This document shows positions 19,401 to 27,395 of a DNA stretch of 64,000 nt, piece by piece. The notes beneath the pieces are model-generated. The model was given only the letters and a program-made list of their open reading frames with translations, did not search any database and was not told where the DNA came from. The number at the start of each line of letters is the position of its first letter. Positions within the stretch are counted from its first letter, which is position 1. The position numbers were made by a program, and so were the translations under genes. The stretch covers positions 1-64,000 of the forward strand of contig CAZUHP010000008.1 of assembly GCA_964620595.1 (NCBI GenBank), written 5' to 3'. The stretch comes from Desulfocarbo sp964620595 (GTDB lineage: Bacteria > Desulfobacterota > Desulfarculia > Desulfarculales > Desulfarculaceae).

Positions 19401-19834
19401 GAACGCGAGGGGCAAAAGGCCGGGCTGCGGCTGAGGGGCGGATGGCCGCTCTCCTGGAGGGGGCAGACCTCCAGGCAGCGGCTGCAACCGGTGCAGCGGT
19501 CGTAGTCCACGTAGACGGGGTCCTGCTCCAGCAGGGTGCGGTAGCCGGCGGGGCGCTTTTCGATGCTCGCCACCCGGGCCTGGGTGAGGGGAGTGACCAG
19601 GGGGTGGCGGGTCACCCGCAGGTAGAGGGGGCGGAACTGGAAGTTGAGGTCGCCGGGCCATTCGGCAAAGGGCTCCACCCCTTCCGGCAGCTCCAGGAAG
19701 TGCTGGGCCCGGGTGGCCCAGACCACCGGGATGCCGGCGTGGGACAGATCCTCGGCCGCCTTGAGGGCGCCGTAGCCCGAGCCCACCACCAGCACCGCCC
19801 GGCGGGGCGCCTGTTTGCTTCCCCCGGCGCTCAC
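16466..19834 (-). CDS. Large flavoprotein fusing a GltD/NfnB-type NAD(P)H domain into an HdrA-like Fe-S scaffold
   Basis: 1,122 residues with at least five modules. About 12-45: FAD-type Rossmann start (VLVVGSGYGALKAAEDL). About 110-125: [4Fe-4S] site CTGCSRCLEVCP. About 150-230: GltD N-terminal Fe-S domain (CRLACPLGVNAQAYL, GVCGRICSHPCEEACRR). About 245-545: FAD and NAD(P)H domains (KVAVVGSGPAGLAAA, VIGGGNSAMDAARTAL, GVFGAGDCVSGPSTVIQAM). About 605-622: a Cys cluster CLQCASCCECLACEDAC. About 725-1000: HdrA N-domain-like region (LFVCACNQTM) with another Rossmann fold (VLILGGSQVGVSAARN). About 1045-1100: two ferredoxin sites (CRGCGRCVEICP, CVGCGGCVGRCP). It overlaps korC by four bases. Likely moves electrons between NAD(P)H and Fe-S carriers; a bifurcating role is inference. 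Confidence 0.85.
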   Translation of the reverse strand: MSAGGSKQAPRRAVLVVGSGYGALKAAEDLSHAGIPVVWATRAQHFLELPEGVEPFAEWPGDLNFQFRPLYLRVTRHPLVTPLTQARVASIEKRPAGYRTLLEQDPVYVDYDRCTGCSRCLEVCPLQESGHPPLSRSPAFCPSRSLLLDKRQTSPCRLACPLGVNAQAYLALTAAGRFEEALAVVRRDNPLPGVCGRICSHPCEEACRRNELDEPLAIRDIKRFLFDYEAEQGPAALPAPAGPPRGQKVAVVGSGPAGLAAAHFLNQEGFAVTVLEAMDQAGGMLRAGINAFRLPRAVLDAEIAALVASGVELKTGTRVESLDELFGQGFDAVCLATGTHQDLRLNIPGEDLDEVRHCVDFLSQVNLAGDASVGPRTVVIGGGNSAMDAARTALRLGAREVTVLAVETEDQLPASPQEVAEAREEGVRFKLGYAPVELAGRDCVAEVIHRPAHWEPTQDGPPRLVFDSAELESIEADTVIVAISQRPDLADSPLGREVELGPGGRLAVDEGLATSRPGVFGAGDCVSGPSTVIQAMAAGRRAAARITAYLAGGEPPWRELAAEPRGVGEHLPIGEDIPQQPRQRMAQRQPKVRRRDFEQVELGFTASQAKAEASRCLQCASCCECLACEDACGEVRAIDHFRTGRRLEIEAPAVVWAEAGEPPWQGSPDGAGLFRVEPQSYSADLMDVLMRGSAAAGLAMAPAAKLRVPAVPAEPRPEPVPGAEALRIGLFVCACNQTMAPPAVLERILEMGRQVPGVVHGELVLSVCNLWGAEQIAAVVKEKRINQVILASCVCCPLNFQCISCNDQRTRARLHLFERLGLDRSRFEMINLRDHLHPELVDEEEMFARARALLRGAFIRSRHLAPLRRGTTEIGRRVLILGGSQVGVSAARNLALQGLKVRLVHRAWPSGQELPPAIAGRPLAPELETSITQVEAAEVGGIQGQLGDFTVKARVNGRWRSWKTDVVCLTDENLIGLAMYAGRTGLKKFYRYDFAFFNTPQIGIYRVMPVTLQRVDAFQAGAALAGEVATTAAKAYLQDHQLSPEVDPSRCRGCGRCVEICPFEAVRLQENPDGSYTSVVYRHNCVGCGGCVGRCPVTALDIPYFSNRLLEDMVAGRMRSEA

Positions 19835-20400
19835 CGCCCGCCCCGCTCCTCGAGCGCGGCCAGGCCGTACTTGCGGCCCCTCTCAAAGGCGGCCAGGTTC
19901 TTGTCCTTGGTGTGGGGCGGCACCGAGCCCAGCATGGCCTGCTTCAGGGACTCGGTGCCCACCAGGTCGCTCACCGCCGAGAGGAAACCCAGCATGACGA
20001 TGTTGGCCATCATCTTGTTGCCCATCTCTTCGGCGAAACGAGTGGCCGGGATGTCATAGCACACCCAGTCGGAGCCCAGCTCGCCGGTTTCCACCAGGTC
20101 GCTGTCCCAGATCAACAGCCCGCCGGGCACCAGGGCCTGGTGGTTCTTGGCGAAGCCCTCCTGGCTCATGCAGATCACTATCTGGGGCTTCTCCGCATAG
20201 GGGAAGGCGATCTCCCCGTCAGACACGATGACCTGGGAAGAGCAGGAGCCGCCGCGGGCCTCGGGGCCGTAGGACTGGGTCATGGTGGCGTGGCGGCCGT
20301 CGTAGATGGTGGCGGCCTTGCCCAGGATGTTACCGGTCAGGATGATGCCTTGGCCGCCGAAACCGGTGATTATCACCTCGCGTTGGGTGTTGTCTGCCAT
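19831..20400 (-). CDS. korC: 2-oxoacid:acceptor oxidoreductase gamma subunit (KorC/VorC-like)
   Basis: 189 residues starting MADNTQREVIITGFGGQGI. The GFGGQGIILTGNILGKAA and SYGPEARGGSCSSQVIVSD motifs are diagnostic for the gamma domain of 2-oxoacid:ferredoxin oxidoreductases. The cytoplasmic enzyme oxidatively decarboxylates a 2-oxoacid to acyl-CoA with reduction of ferredoxin, or runs in reverse. Six bases downstream of korB and overlapping the fused flavoprotein gene, so tightly coupled. Confidence 0.9.
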   Translation of the reverse strand: MADNTQREVIITGFGGQGIILTGNILGKAATIYDGRHATMTQSYGPEARGGSCSSQVIVSDGEIAFPYAEKPQIVICMSQEGFAKNHQALVPGGLLIWDSDLVETGELGSDWVCYDIPATRFAEEMGNKMMANIVMLGFLSAVSDLVGTESLKQAMLGSVPPHTKDKNLAAFERGRKYGLAALEERGGR

Positions 20401-20406
20401 GTTCCT

Positions 20407-21300
20407 CTATCCCGCCTTGCGCTTGCCCGCTGCCGAGGCGTCCACCCCGGTGGCCGGCCAGGCCTCCACCTCGCCGCGGTTGATCATCTGGTAATGCTCC
20501 AGGAAGGTGGGGCGTTCGATGTCCAGGAACTTGCCCACCGGAAGGTCGCGCTCGAGGTCGATGGTGGTTTCGCCCGGGTCCAGTTGGTGTCTCACCACCG
20601 AGCGGTCGTAGTAGAAGCGCAAGAGGTCCAGGGCGCGGCGAATCTTGTTGCGCCGGCCAAAGGCGGTGGGACAGGGGGCGATCACCTCCACGAAGCTGAA
20701 GCCCTTCTTGGCCATGGCCTCGGTGATGGCCGTGGTCAGGCGCCGGATGTGCAGAGCGGTCCAGCGGGCCACGTAGGTGGCGCCGCAGGCCGCGGCCAGG
20801 GCGCAGAAGTTGAAGGGCTCGTCCGGGCTGCCCAGGGGCGTGGTGGTGGTCTTGGCGCCGAAGGGGGTGGAGGGCGCCAGTTGGCCGCCGGTCATGCCGT
20901 AGTTGAAGTTGTTCACGCAGATGATGGTGAGGTCCATGTTGCGCCGGGCAGCGTGGATGAAGTGGTTGCCGCCGATGGCCAGCAGGTCGCCGTCGCCCGA
21001 GGCCACGATCACCTTGCCCTGGGGCCGGGCCAGCTTGAGACCGGTGGCAAAGGGGATGGCCCGGCCGTGGGTGGTGTGAAAGGAATCCAGCTTGATATAG
21101 CCGGCCATGCGGCCGGTGCAGCCGATGCCGGATACCACCGCCACATCGTCCAGGGGGGTGTCCGACTTCATCACCGCGGCCATGACCGCGCCGAACACGA
21201 TGCCGATACCGCAGCCCGAGCACCAGATGTGGGGGATGCGGTCGGTGCGCAGGAGCTGGTCCTGGGGATGGACCGGCTGTGCCTGGGCTTGGGGATTCAT
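20407..21300 (-). CDS. korB: 2-oxoacid:acceptor oxidoreductase beta subunit (TPP-binding, KorB-like)
   Basis: 297 residues. The beta-subunit fingerprint is IPHIWCSGCGIGIVFGAVMAA near the N-terminus (residues about 22-45), the TPP/Mg motif GDGDLLAIGGNHFIHAARRN (about 100-120), and NNFNYGMTGGQLAPSTP (about 130). Later APCPTAFGRRN is shared with KorB/VorB proteins. Overlaps the end of korA by four bases (ATGA at 21300-21297). 2-Oxoglutarate is the most common substrate for the four-subunit type with these motifs, but branched-chain 2-oxoacids cannot be excluded. Confidence 0.9.
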   Translation of the reverse strand: MNPQAQAQPVHPQDQLLRTDRIPHIWCSGCGIGIVFGAVMAAVMKSDTPLDDVAVVSGIGCTGRMAGYIKLDSFHTTHGRAIPFATGLKLARPQGKVIVASGDGDLLAIGGNHFIHAARRNMDLTIICVNNFNYGMTGGQLAPSTPFGAKTTTTPLGSPDEPFNFCALAAACGATYVARWTALHIRRLTTAITEAMAKKGFSFVEVIAPCPTAFGRRNKIRRALDLLRFYYDRSVVRHQLDPGETTIDLERDLPVGKFLDIERPTFLEHYQMINRGEVEAWPATGVDASAAGKRKAG

Positions 21301-22457
21301 GCGGCCTCCTTGAGCACGGCCTGCACCGCCTCCACGATGCGGCCGGGGGTGATGATGCCTCCGCCGGGGTGGGACACCAGGCGCACCAGGCAGCGGCCCT
21401 GGCTGAGGCGCTCCAGCTCCAGGACCATCTGCCCCAGGTTGATCTCGGGCATGATCATGGCCTTCACCCGGCCGGAAAGCTCCCGGATGAAGTCTTCGGG
21501 AAAGGGCCAGACCACGTTCAGCTTGACCAGCCCCACCTTGAGGCCCGCCTCGCGGGCGGCCAGCACCGCCCCCCGGGCCGAGCGGGCGCTGATGCCGTAG
21601 GCCACCACCGCCACCTCGGCGTCGTCCAGGTGGAAGGTGCTGTAGTCGGTGATCAGCTCCAGGTTGTCCTTGATCTTGCCCACGATGCGGCTCGTCATCT
21701 CCTCCTGGGCCCAGGCCTCCATCACCGGGTATCCCCGCTGGTCGTGGGTGAGGCCGGTGACGTGCATGTGGTAGCCCTCGCCGTAGGTGGCCATGGGCGG
21801 CACCCCGTCCGGCCCGGGCTGGTAGGGCAGGTAGCGGGAGGGCGGCATCTCGGGCTTGGGCCGCTCCACCAGCTTGATCTGCTCAACCGGCGGGATCTCC
21901 ACCCGCTCGTTCATGTGGCCCACCACCTCGTCGGCCATGATCATCACCGGCACCCGGAAGCGTTCCGAGAGGTTGAAGGCCTTGATGGTGAAGTCGAACA
22001 TCTCCTGGGGCGAGGCCGGGGCCACGGCGATTATCTCGTACACCCCGTGGGAGCCCCAGCGGGCCTGCATCATGTCGCCCTGGCCTACCAGGGTGGGCAG
22101 GCCGGTACTGGGACCGGCCCGCTGCACGTTGCACACCACGCACGGCGTCTCGGTGCATATGCCCAGGCCGATGTTTTCCATCATCAGCGAAAAACCCGGG
22201 CCCGAGGTGCTGGTCATGGACTTCACCCCGCCCCAACTGGCGCCCAGGATGGCGGCCATGGAGGCGATCTCGTCCTCCATCTGGATGAACACCCCGCCCA
22301 CCTGGGGCAGGCGCCGGCTCATGCGCTCGGCCACCTCGGTGGCCGGCGTGATGGGATAGCCGGCAAAGAAGCGGCAGCCCGCGGCCAGGGCGCCTTCGCA
22401 ACAGGCCTCGTCGCCGTTCATGAAATGGGTTCCGGTCAGTACCGCCTTGCCCTTCAC
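21297..22457 (-). CDS. korA: 2-oxoacid:acceptor oxidoreductase alpha subunit (KorA-like)
   Basis: 386 residues. Typical alpha-subunit order: pyrimidine-binding domain I with GTHFMNGDEACCEGALAAG, FFAGYPITPATEVAE and ASMAAILGASWGGVKSMTSTS (the catalytic Glu region precedes), GPGFSLMMENIGLG, then domain II with VVAYGISARSARGAV and PFPEDFIREL. Works as a heterotetramer with KorB, KorC and KorD. The ATG lies 42 bases after korD. No residues look unusual. Confidence 0.92.
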   Translation of the reverse strand: MKGKAVLTGTHFMNGDEACCEGALAAGCRFFAGYPITPATEVAERMSRRLPQVGGVFIQMEDEIASMAAILGASWGGVKSMTSTSGPGFSLMMENIGLGICTETPCVVCNVQRAGPSTGLPTLVGQGDMMQARWGSHGVYEIIAVAPASPQEMFDFTIKAFNLSERFRVPVMIMADEVVGHMNERVEIPPVEQIKLVERPKPEMPPSRYLPYQPGPDGVPPMATYGEGYHMHVTGLTHDQRGYPVMEAWAQEEMTSRIVGKIKDNLELITDYSTFHLDDAEVAVVAYGISARSARGAVLAAREAGLKVGLVKLNVVWPFPEDFIRELSGRVKAMIMPEINLGQMVLELERLSQGRCLVRLVSHPGGGIITPGRIVEAVQAVLKEAA

Positions 22458-22499
22458 CTCGTTCTCCCTGTCTCCCTGTCCCGCCGCCGGCCGGGCGGA

Positions 22500-22757
22500 T
22501 TAGCCGATCTCTTCGGAAAAGATGGCGAACTCCGGGCAGATCAGCTCGCAGAAATGGCAATTGACGCACAGGTCGGGCTCCGCTGCCTCTGGGTAGTGGT
22601 AGCCCTTGCGGTTGAATTTCTTGCTCATGACCAGCACGCCGCGGGAGCAGTAGGAGATGCAGAACTCGCAGCCCTTGCAGCGCTCTTGAATGACCGTCAC
22701 CTTGCCCCGGGTGATTTTCATCTCGCCCAGGTCCAAGGGCTCGCGCCAAAATTTCAT
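22500..22757 (-). CDS. korD: 2-oxoacid:acceptor oxidoreductase delta subunit, 2[4Fe-4S] ferredoxin (KorD-like)
   Basis: 85 residues with two ferredoxin motifs, CKGCEFCISYCSRGVLVMS and CVNCHFCELICPEFAIF. As the first gene of the operon it sits 103 bases below a strong-looking promoter at 22860-22888. It shuttles electrons from the TPP/Fe-S core to ferredoxin or, by context, to the Hdr-type proteins encoded downstream. GGAGG just upstream of ATG 22757 (reverse strand) is the ribosome site. Confidence 0.9.
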   Translation of the reverse strand: MKFWREPLDLGEMKITRGKVTVIQERCKGCEFCISYCSRGVLVMSKKFNRKGYHYPEAAEPDLCVNCHFCELICPEFAIFSEEIG

Positions 22758-22859
22758 CTATAGCCTCCTCTGCCAGGGGGCACCTGGCCTACCGGCCACA
22801 CCTTCCGCAAAAGGCCGCCCATGACAACCAGGATCGGATTGGACCGGCAAATTCGTGGA

Positions 22860-22888
22860 ATATTAAACTAATGCGCCGGGCAAGTCAA
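22860..22888 (-). promoter_or_regulatory. Sigma-70-type promoter of the kor-hdr operon
   Basis: On the minus strand TTGACT (22888-22883), a 17-base spacer, and TAATAT (22865-22860) match the -35/-10 consensus well, in an otherwise GC-rich region. Transcription would start near 22853 and give a leader of roughly 95 bases before korD. It shows that kor-hdr is separate from the glcDF-like pair upstream. Confidence 0.65.
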
Positions 22889-22960
22889 ACCGGGGGCTCT
22901 ACAGGGGAGCGGGCAGGGGCTTGCCAGGGGTGGAGAGGCCCTCCTGCCCGGCCGGCGGGC

Positions 22961-24250
22961 TCAGGCTGGATTGGTCAGGGATTCGGCGTAGATTTCCACC
23001 GCATGGCGTACCTGGATGTCCTCTCCGGCCTGGGAGAGCATGTCGCTGAGTTGAAGCATGCAGGCCGGGCAGGAGGTGGCCACCAGGCGGCAGCCGGTGG
23101 CCTGGATGTTGGCCAGCTTGCGCCGGCCGATGGAGGCCGAGAGCTGGTAATGCTTCAGGCTGAAGCTGCCGCCCAGGCCGCAGCACCAGTCCGGCTCGCT
23201 CATCTCCACCAGGCAGTAGGCCGGGTTGGCGGCGATCACCTGGCGCGGCTGGGCAGAGACCCCCAGGGCCTTGTTCAGGTGGCAAGGGTCGTGATAGGTC
23301 ACCGTCTGCGCCGGGGCGCTGGCCCTGGGCGGGTTGCCGCCTGCCAGGCCGACCTCCACCAACAGGTCGCTGATCTCGCGGACCTTGCCGGCCAGGGCCT
23401 GCACCTGCTCCCGCTGGCCGGGGGGCAGCCTTTCGGCCATGAGCGGCCACAGCTCGGCCAGGGCGTGGGCGCAGGAGCCGCAGGCGGTCACCAGGTAGTC
23501 GAAGCGGGCAGGGTCGAACAGGGGCAGGTTGTGGGCCACCAGGGCGGCGAAGCTCTTGAGGTCGCCGGCAGCCAGGGCGGGCAGTCCGCAGCAGGCCTGC
23601 CCCGGCGGCAGGTACACCCCCACCTGGTGATGCGCGAGCGCCTTGAGGGCGGCCCGGCCGGTCTGGGGATAGAAGCGGTCGATGAGGCAGCCCACGAAAA
23701 AGGCCACCCGGGGACGGCCGGCTCCGGGCCGGCGGTCCAGCTCGGGCGTCTGGCGGTGAAAGGGGGTGCGGGCCAGGCGTTTCAGGTGGCGCTGGCTGAG
23801 TGGGCCGACCAGGCGGAGGCAGGCGGTGTCCAGCACTTCGCTCTGGGGCCGGGTGAGGATCCCCTGCCAGCGGGGGGCGCCGCCCAGGAGGCGCCGCATG
23901 GCGCGCGGCCGGGAGAGCAGGCCGCGCAGCACCAGCCTCTGCGCCGGGCCGAGGCCCAGGTAGCTGGTTATGATGGCCCGGGCCTTTAGAAAGATGTCCA
24001 ACACCCGCACCCCGCTGGGGCAGCCAGCCGCGCAGGAGCCGCACAACAGGCAGCGCTCCAGGCGTTGGCGCACCTCCTCCGGGTCGCGCACCAGGTCTTC
24101 GGCCAGGCCCCGCAGCAGGGCCAGCTTGCCCCGGGCCACGTCGGTTTCCCGGCCGGTCTGAGCGTAGAGGGGGCATACCGCCTGGCAGAAGCCGCAACGC
24201 ATGCAGGCGGTGAGCTGCTCCTCCAGCTCGGCCAGGAGTTCGGCTATCAT
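22961..24250 (-). CDS. glcF: GlcF-like Fe-S subunit of a 2-hydroxyacid dehydrogenase
   Basis: 429 residues from ATG 24250; the open frame extends upstream through the glcD gene but that part is a shadow. Two ferredoxin-like sites, CMRCGFCQAVCP (about residue 16) and CLLCGSCAAGCP (about 66), precede two CCG domains (FFVGCLIDRFYP with ACCGLPALAAGD about 185-225; YHDPCHLNKALG with WCCGLGGSFS about 310-350). This is the architecture of GlcF and of lactate-utilisation Fe-S subunits. It accepts electrons from the FAD subunit encoded just upstream and probably feeds the quinone pool or an Fe-S carrier. Confidence 0.85.
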   Translation of the reverse strand: MIAELLAELEEQLTACMRCGFCQAVCPLYAQTGRETDVARGKLALLRGLAEDLVRDPEEVRQRLERCLLCGSCAAGCPSGVRVLDIFLKARAIITSYLGLGPAQRLVLRGLLSRPRAMRRLLGGAPRWQGILTRPQSEVLDTACLRLVGPLSQRHLKRLARTPFHRQTPELDRRPGAGRPRVAFFVGCLIDRFYPQTGRAALKALAHHQVGVYLPPGQACCGLPALAAGDLKSFAALVAHNLPLFDPARFDYLVTACGSCAHALAELWPLMAERLPPGQREQVQALAGKVREISDLLVEVGLAGGNPPRASAPAQTVTYHDPCHLNKALGVSAQPRQVIAANPAYCLVEMSEPDWCCGLGGSFSLKHYQLSASIGRRKLANIQATGCRLVATSCPACMLQLSDMLSQAGEDIQVRHAVEIYAESLTNPA

Positions 24251-24267
24251 GCGGGCCTGGCGCACGC

Positions 24268-25650
24268 CTAGCCGCCCAGGATCTTGTCTGGGTTCAGGAT
24301 GCCCTTGGGGTCCAGGGCCGCCTTCAGCCGGCGGGACCAGGCTATGGTGGCCTGGCCCACCTCGTGGACCAGGAAGCGGGACTTGGTGAGCCCGATGCCG
24401 TGCTCGCCGCTGAGGGTGCCGCCCAGCTCCAGGGCAGTGGCGTGGATGCCCTCCACGACCTTCCGCACCCGTTGCCATTCCTCGGGGTCGCGGCGGTCGC
24501 AGAGGATGGTGGGGTGCAGGTTGCCGTCGCCGGCATGACCGAAGATGCCCACCACGATGCGCTCCCGCTGGGCCAGTTTCTCGATGGCCCGCACCATCTC
24601 GGGTATACGGCTGCGGGGCACGGTGGCGTCCTCCAGCATGGTGGTGGGCTTCAAGCGGGAAAGGGCGGGTATGGCCGCCCGCCGGGCCTCCCAGATGCGG
24701 TTGCGTTCGGCCGCGTCCTTGGCCGCCACCACCCGCGAGGCGCCCTGCTTCCGGCAGATGTCCTGCACCAGCTCCGCTTCCTCGGCCACCTGGGCGGGAT
24801 GGCCGTCCACCTCCACCAGGAGCATGGCCCCGGCCTCCACCGGCAGGCCCACCTGGCTGTAGGCCTCCACCGCCCGCACCGTGAAGTTGTCCAGGTACTC
24901 CAGGGTGGCGGGCCGGATGCGGGCGGCGATGATGGCCGCCACCGCCTCGGAGGCGGCCTCGGTGGTGTCGAACACCGCGGTGAGCGCCCTGGCGCTGGCC
25001 GGCGGGGGGATGAGCTTGAGTATTATCTCGGCGAACACCCCCAGGGTGCCTTCGGAGCCCACCATGAGGCCGGCCAGGTTGTAGCCCGTGGCGCATTTCA
25101 CGGTGCGGGAGCCGGTCTGGACCAGGGCGCCGGAGGCATCAAAGAAGCTGAGCCCCAGCACGTAGTCGCGGGTGACCCCATACTTCAACCCCCGCAGCCC
25201 GCCCGAGTTCTCGGCCACGTTGCCGCCCAGGGTGGATACCGCCTGGCTGCCCGGGTCGGGCGGGTAGAACAGGCCGCGGTCCGCCACCGCCGCGGCCAGG
25301 CGGGCGGTGATGACCCCGGGCTGGACCACCGCATAGCCGTCGGCCTGGTTGATCTCCAGTATCTGGTTCAGCCCGGTGGTAACCACCACCACTGCGCCGG
25401 GCGGGGGTATGGTGCCGCCGCTCAGGTTGGTGCCCGAACCACGCACCGTGAGCGGCAGCCCCTCCTGGTGGCACAGGGCCACCACCTTGCCCAGGGCCTC
25501 GGTGCTGGTGGGGCGCACCGCCAACCGCGGCGGCCTCTGGTCCCAGGCCGCGGCGTCATAGGAGTAGGCCCACAGGTCGCTTGCGGCGGTGAACACGTTT
25601 TCGTCGCCCACCAGGCGGGCGAACTCTTTTTGGATGGCGGCTTGGCTCAT
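24268..25650 (-). CDS. glcD: FAD-linked 2-hydroxyacid oxidase/dehydrogenase (GlcD-like)
   Basis: 460 residues. PCMH-type FAD-binding domain (about 40-220) with LTVRGSGTNLSGGTIPPPG, YPPDPGSQAVSTLGGNVAEN and CATGYNLAGLMVGSEGTLG; C-terminal FAD-oxidase domain with FGHAGDGNLHPTILCDRRD and LSGEHGIGLTKSRF. Oxidises glycolate, D-lactate or a similar 2-hydroxyacid to the 2-oxoacid. It starts the glcD-glcF pair; 17 bases separate the two genes. Its product, a 2-oxoacid, is the substrate class of the Kor enzyme encoded next, so the two operons may form one route (inference). Confidence 0.88.
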   Translation of the reverse strand: MSQAAIQKEFARLVGDENVFTAASDLWAYSYDAAAWDQRPPRLAVRPTSTEALGKVVALCHQEGLPLTVRGSGTNLSGGTIPPPGAVVVVTTGLNQILEINQADGYAVVQPGVITARLAAAVADRGLFYPPDPGSQAVSTLGGNVAENSGGLRGLKYGVTRDYVLGLSFFDASGALVQTGSRTVKCATGYNLAGLMVGSEGTLGVFAEIILKLIPPPASARALTAVFDTTEAASEAVAAIIAARIRPATLEYLDNFTVRAVEAYSQVGLPVEAGAMLLVEVDGHPAQVAEEAELVQDICRKQGASRVVAAKDAAERNRIWEARRAAIPALSRLKPTTMLEDATVPRSRIPEMVRAIEKLAQRERIVVGIFGHAGDGNLHPTILCDRRDPEEWQRVRKVVEGIHATALELGGTLSGEHGIGLTKSRFLVHEVGQATIAWSRRLKAALDPKGILNPDKILGG

Positions 25651-25894
25651 GGCGGATCACCGATTCTGTTAGGCGGGGCGTGGCGGACTTCATTATCGCC
25701 CAAGCTAAAATGCCCTGGCCAGGAAAAAACCAGGCGATGCCATAAGGGACCGCCAGGCGAAAAAGGCGTTTGGTTGAGGCAGGTTTGACGGTATCATTTC
25801 TATATTTCACCTTGAGGGCTCTCCCGCCGTACGCCTGCCTGCAAAAAGGCCCTGAATCATGGGATGGAGACGTGCCATGCATGGAGATGGATTC

Positions 25895-27349
25895 ATGCGC
25901 CGTATTGTGAACGCCGGCCTCTTGTTGGTGGCCATGCTGGTCCTGGCGGTGTCGCCCTGCTGGGCCAAGGCTCTGCAACAGTTCGACGAATTGGGGCGGG
26001 AGCGCCTCCTGCGGTCATGGACCGGCGATTTGGACCAGATGATCAAACGCCGGGTGATCCGGGTGCTGGTGACCTACAACAAGACCAATTTCTTCCTGGA
26101 CGGCGTCACCACCCGCGGCGCCACCTACGAAATGATGATGGCCTTTGAGAAGGATCTCAACCGGCGGCTCAAGCGGCGGCACTTGCGGATTCATGTCTTG
26201 TTCATCCCCGTGGCCCGAGACCAGTTGCTCCCCTACCTAAAAGAGGGCCGGGGCGACATCGCCGCTGCCAGCCTCACCATAACTCCCCAGCGCGAGAAGG
26301 AAGTTGATTTCACCGCTCCTGTGGCCGGCGGGGTCAAGGAACTGGTGGTGACCGGTCCCGGCGCGCCGCCCCTGCAAGACTTGGACGACTTGAGCGGCAA
26401 GGAGGTGTGGCTGCGCCGCTCCAGTTCCTATTACCAGAGTGTGGCCAAGCTCAACCAGAAGCTGAAGGCCGCGGGCAAGGCGCCGGTGAAGGTCAAGGCG
26501 GTCAGCGAGTTTCTGGAGACCGAGGACATCCTGGAGATGGTGAACGCCGGCCTTTACAAGATAACCGTGGCCGACGACTATCTGGCCAACCTGTGGAAGC
26601 AGGTCTTTCCCAAGCTCCAGGTGCACCGGAACTTGGTGCTGCGCCGCGATGGCCAGATCGCCTGGGCCATTCGCAAGAACAGCCCCCAGCTCAAAAAGGC
26701 GCTCAACCGCTTCATCAAGAAGAACAAGAAGGGCACCCTTTTGGGCAACATACTCCTGAAGCGTTACTTCAAGAGCACCAAGTTCGTGAAGAATGCCCTG
26801 GCGCCCGACGCGATGAAGCGTTTCCGGCGGACCATCGAGTTCTTCCGCAAATACGCCGGCCAGTATGGTTTCGATTGGCTGATGATCACCGCCTTGGCTT
26901 ACCAGGAGTCAGGCCTGGACCAATCCAAGCGCAGCCCGATGGGGGCGATAGGGGTGATGCAGCTTTTGCCCCGCACCGCGGCCGGGCCGCCGGTGCACAT
27001 CCCGGACATCCAAAAGCTGGACAGGAATATCCACGCCGGGGTCAAGTACCTGCGCTGGATATACGACCGTTATTTCCGGAAAGCGCCCATGGACGAGTTG
27101 GACAAGGTGCTGTTCACCTTTGCCTCCTACAACGCCGGACCGGCCCGGGTGGCTGGCCTGCGCGCCAAGGCCAAGAAGATGGGCCTTGATCCCAACCGCT
27201 GGTTCCGCAACGTGGAGGTGGCGGCGGCCAAGTACATCGGCAGGGAGACGGTCCAGTACGTGAGCAACATATTCAAGTACTACCTGGCCTACTCCCAGAT
27301 CATGGCCCAGCAAAACGAGAGACAAAAGGTGATGGACAAGGGAAAGTAA
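25895..27349 (+). CDS. MltF-like membrane-bound lytic murein transglycosylase
   Basis: 484 residues from ATG 25895, chosen because GGAG lies eight bases upstream and because the signal peptide (MRRIVNAGLLLVAMLVLAV, cleavage near CWA) then starts correctly; ATGs at 25859 and 25877 are in frame. Residues about 45-290 form a bacterial extracellular solute-binding (SBP_bac_3) domain and about 310-470 a transglycosylase SLT domain with the catalytic Glu in AYQESGLDQSKRSPMGAIG and MQLLPRTAAG, then FTFASYNAGPARV. Cleaves the glycan strands of peptidoglycan in the periplasm. The following mscS gene is 46 bases away. Not part of the sigma-54 cluster but another wall enzyme nearby. Confidence 0.88.
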   Translation: MRRIVNAGLLLVAMLVLAVSPCWAKALQQFDELGRERLLRSWTGDLDQMIKRRVIRVLVTYNKTNFFLDGVTTRGATYEMMMAFEKDLNRRLKRRHLRIHVLFIPVARDQLLPYLKEGRGDIAAASLTITPQREKEVDFTAPVAGGVKELVVTGPGAPPLQDLDDLSGKEVWLRRSSSYYQSVAKLNQKLKAAGKAPVKVKAVSEFLETEDILEMVNAGLYKITVADDYLANLWKQVFPKLQVHRNLVLRRDGQIAWAIRKNSPQLKKALNRFIKKNKKGTLLGNILLKRYFKSTKFVKNALAPDAMKRFRRTIEFFRKYAGQYGFDWLMITALAYQESGLDQSKRSPMGAIGVMQLLPRTAAGPPVHIPDIQKLDRNIHAGVKYLRWIYDRYFRKAPMDELDKVLFTFASYNAGPARVAGLRAKAKKMGLDPNRWFRNVEVAAAKYIGRETVQYVSNIFKYYLAYSQIMAQQNERQKVMDKGK

Positions 27350-27395
27350 GCCCTCCGCATAGAGGGCGCCGAGCTGGATTCAGCGAGGAGAGGAC

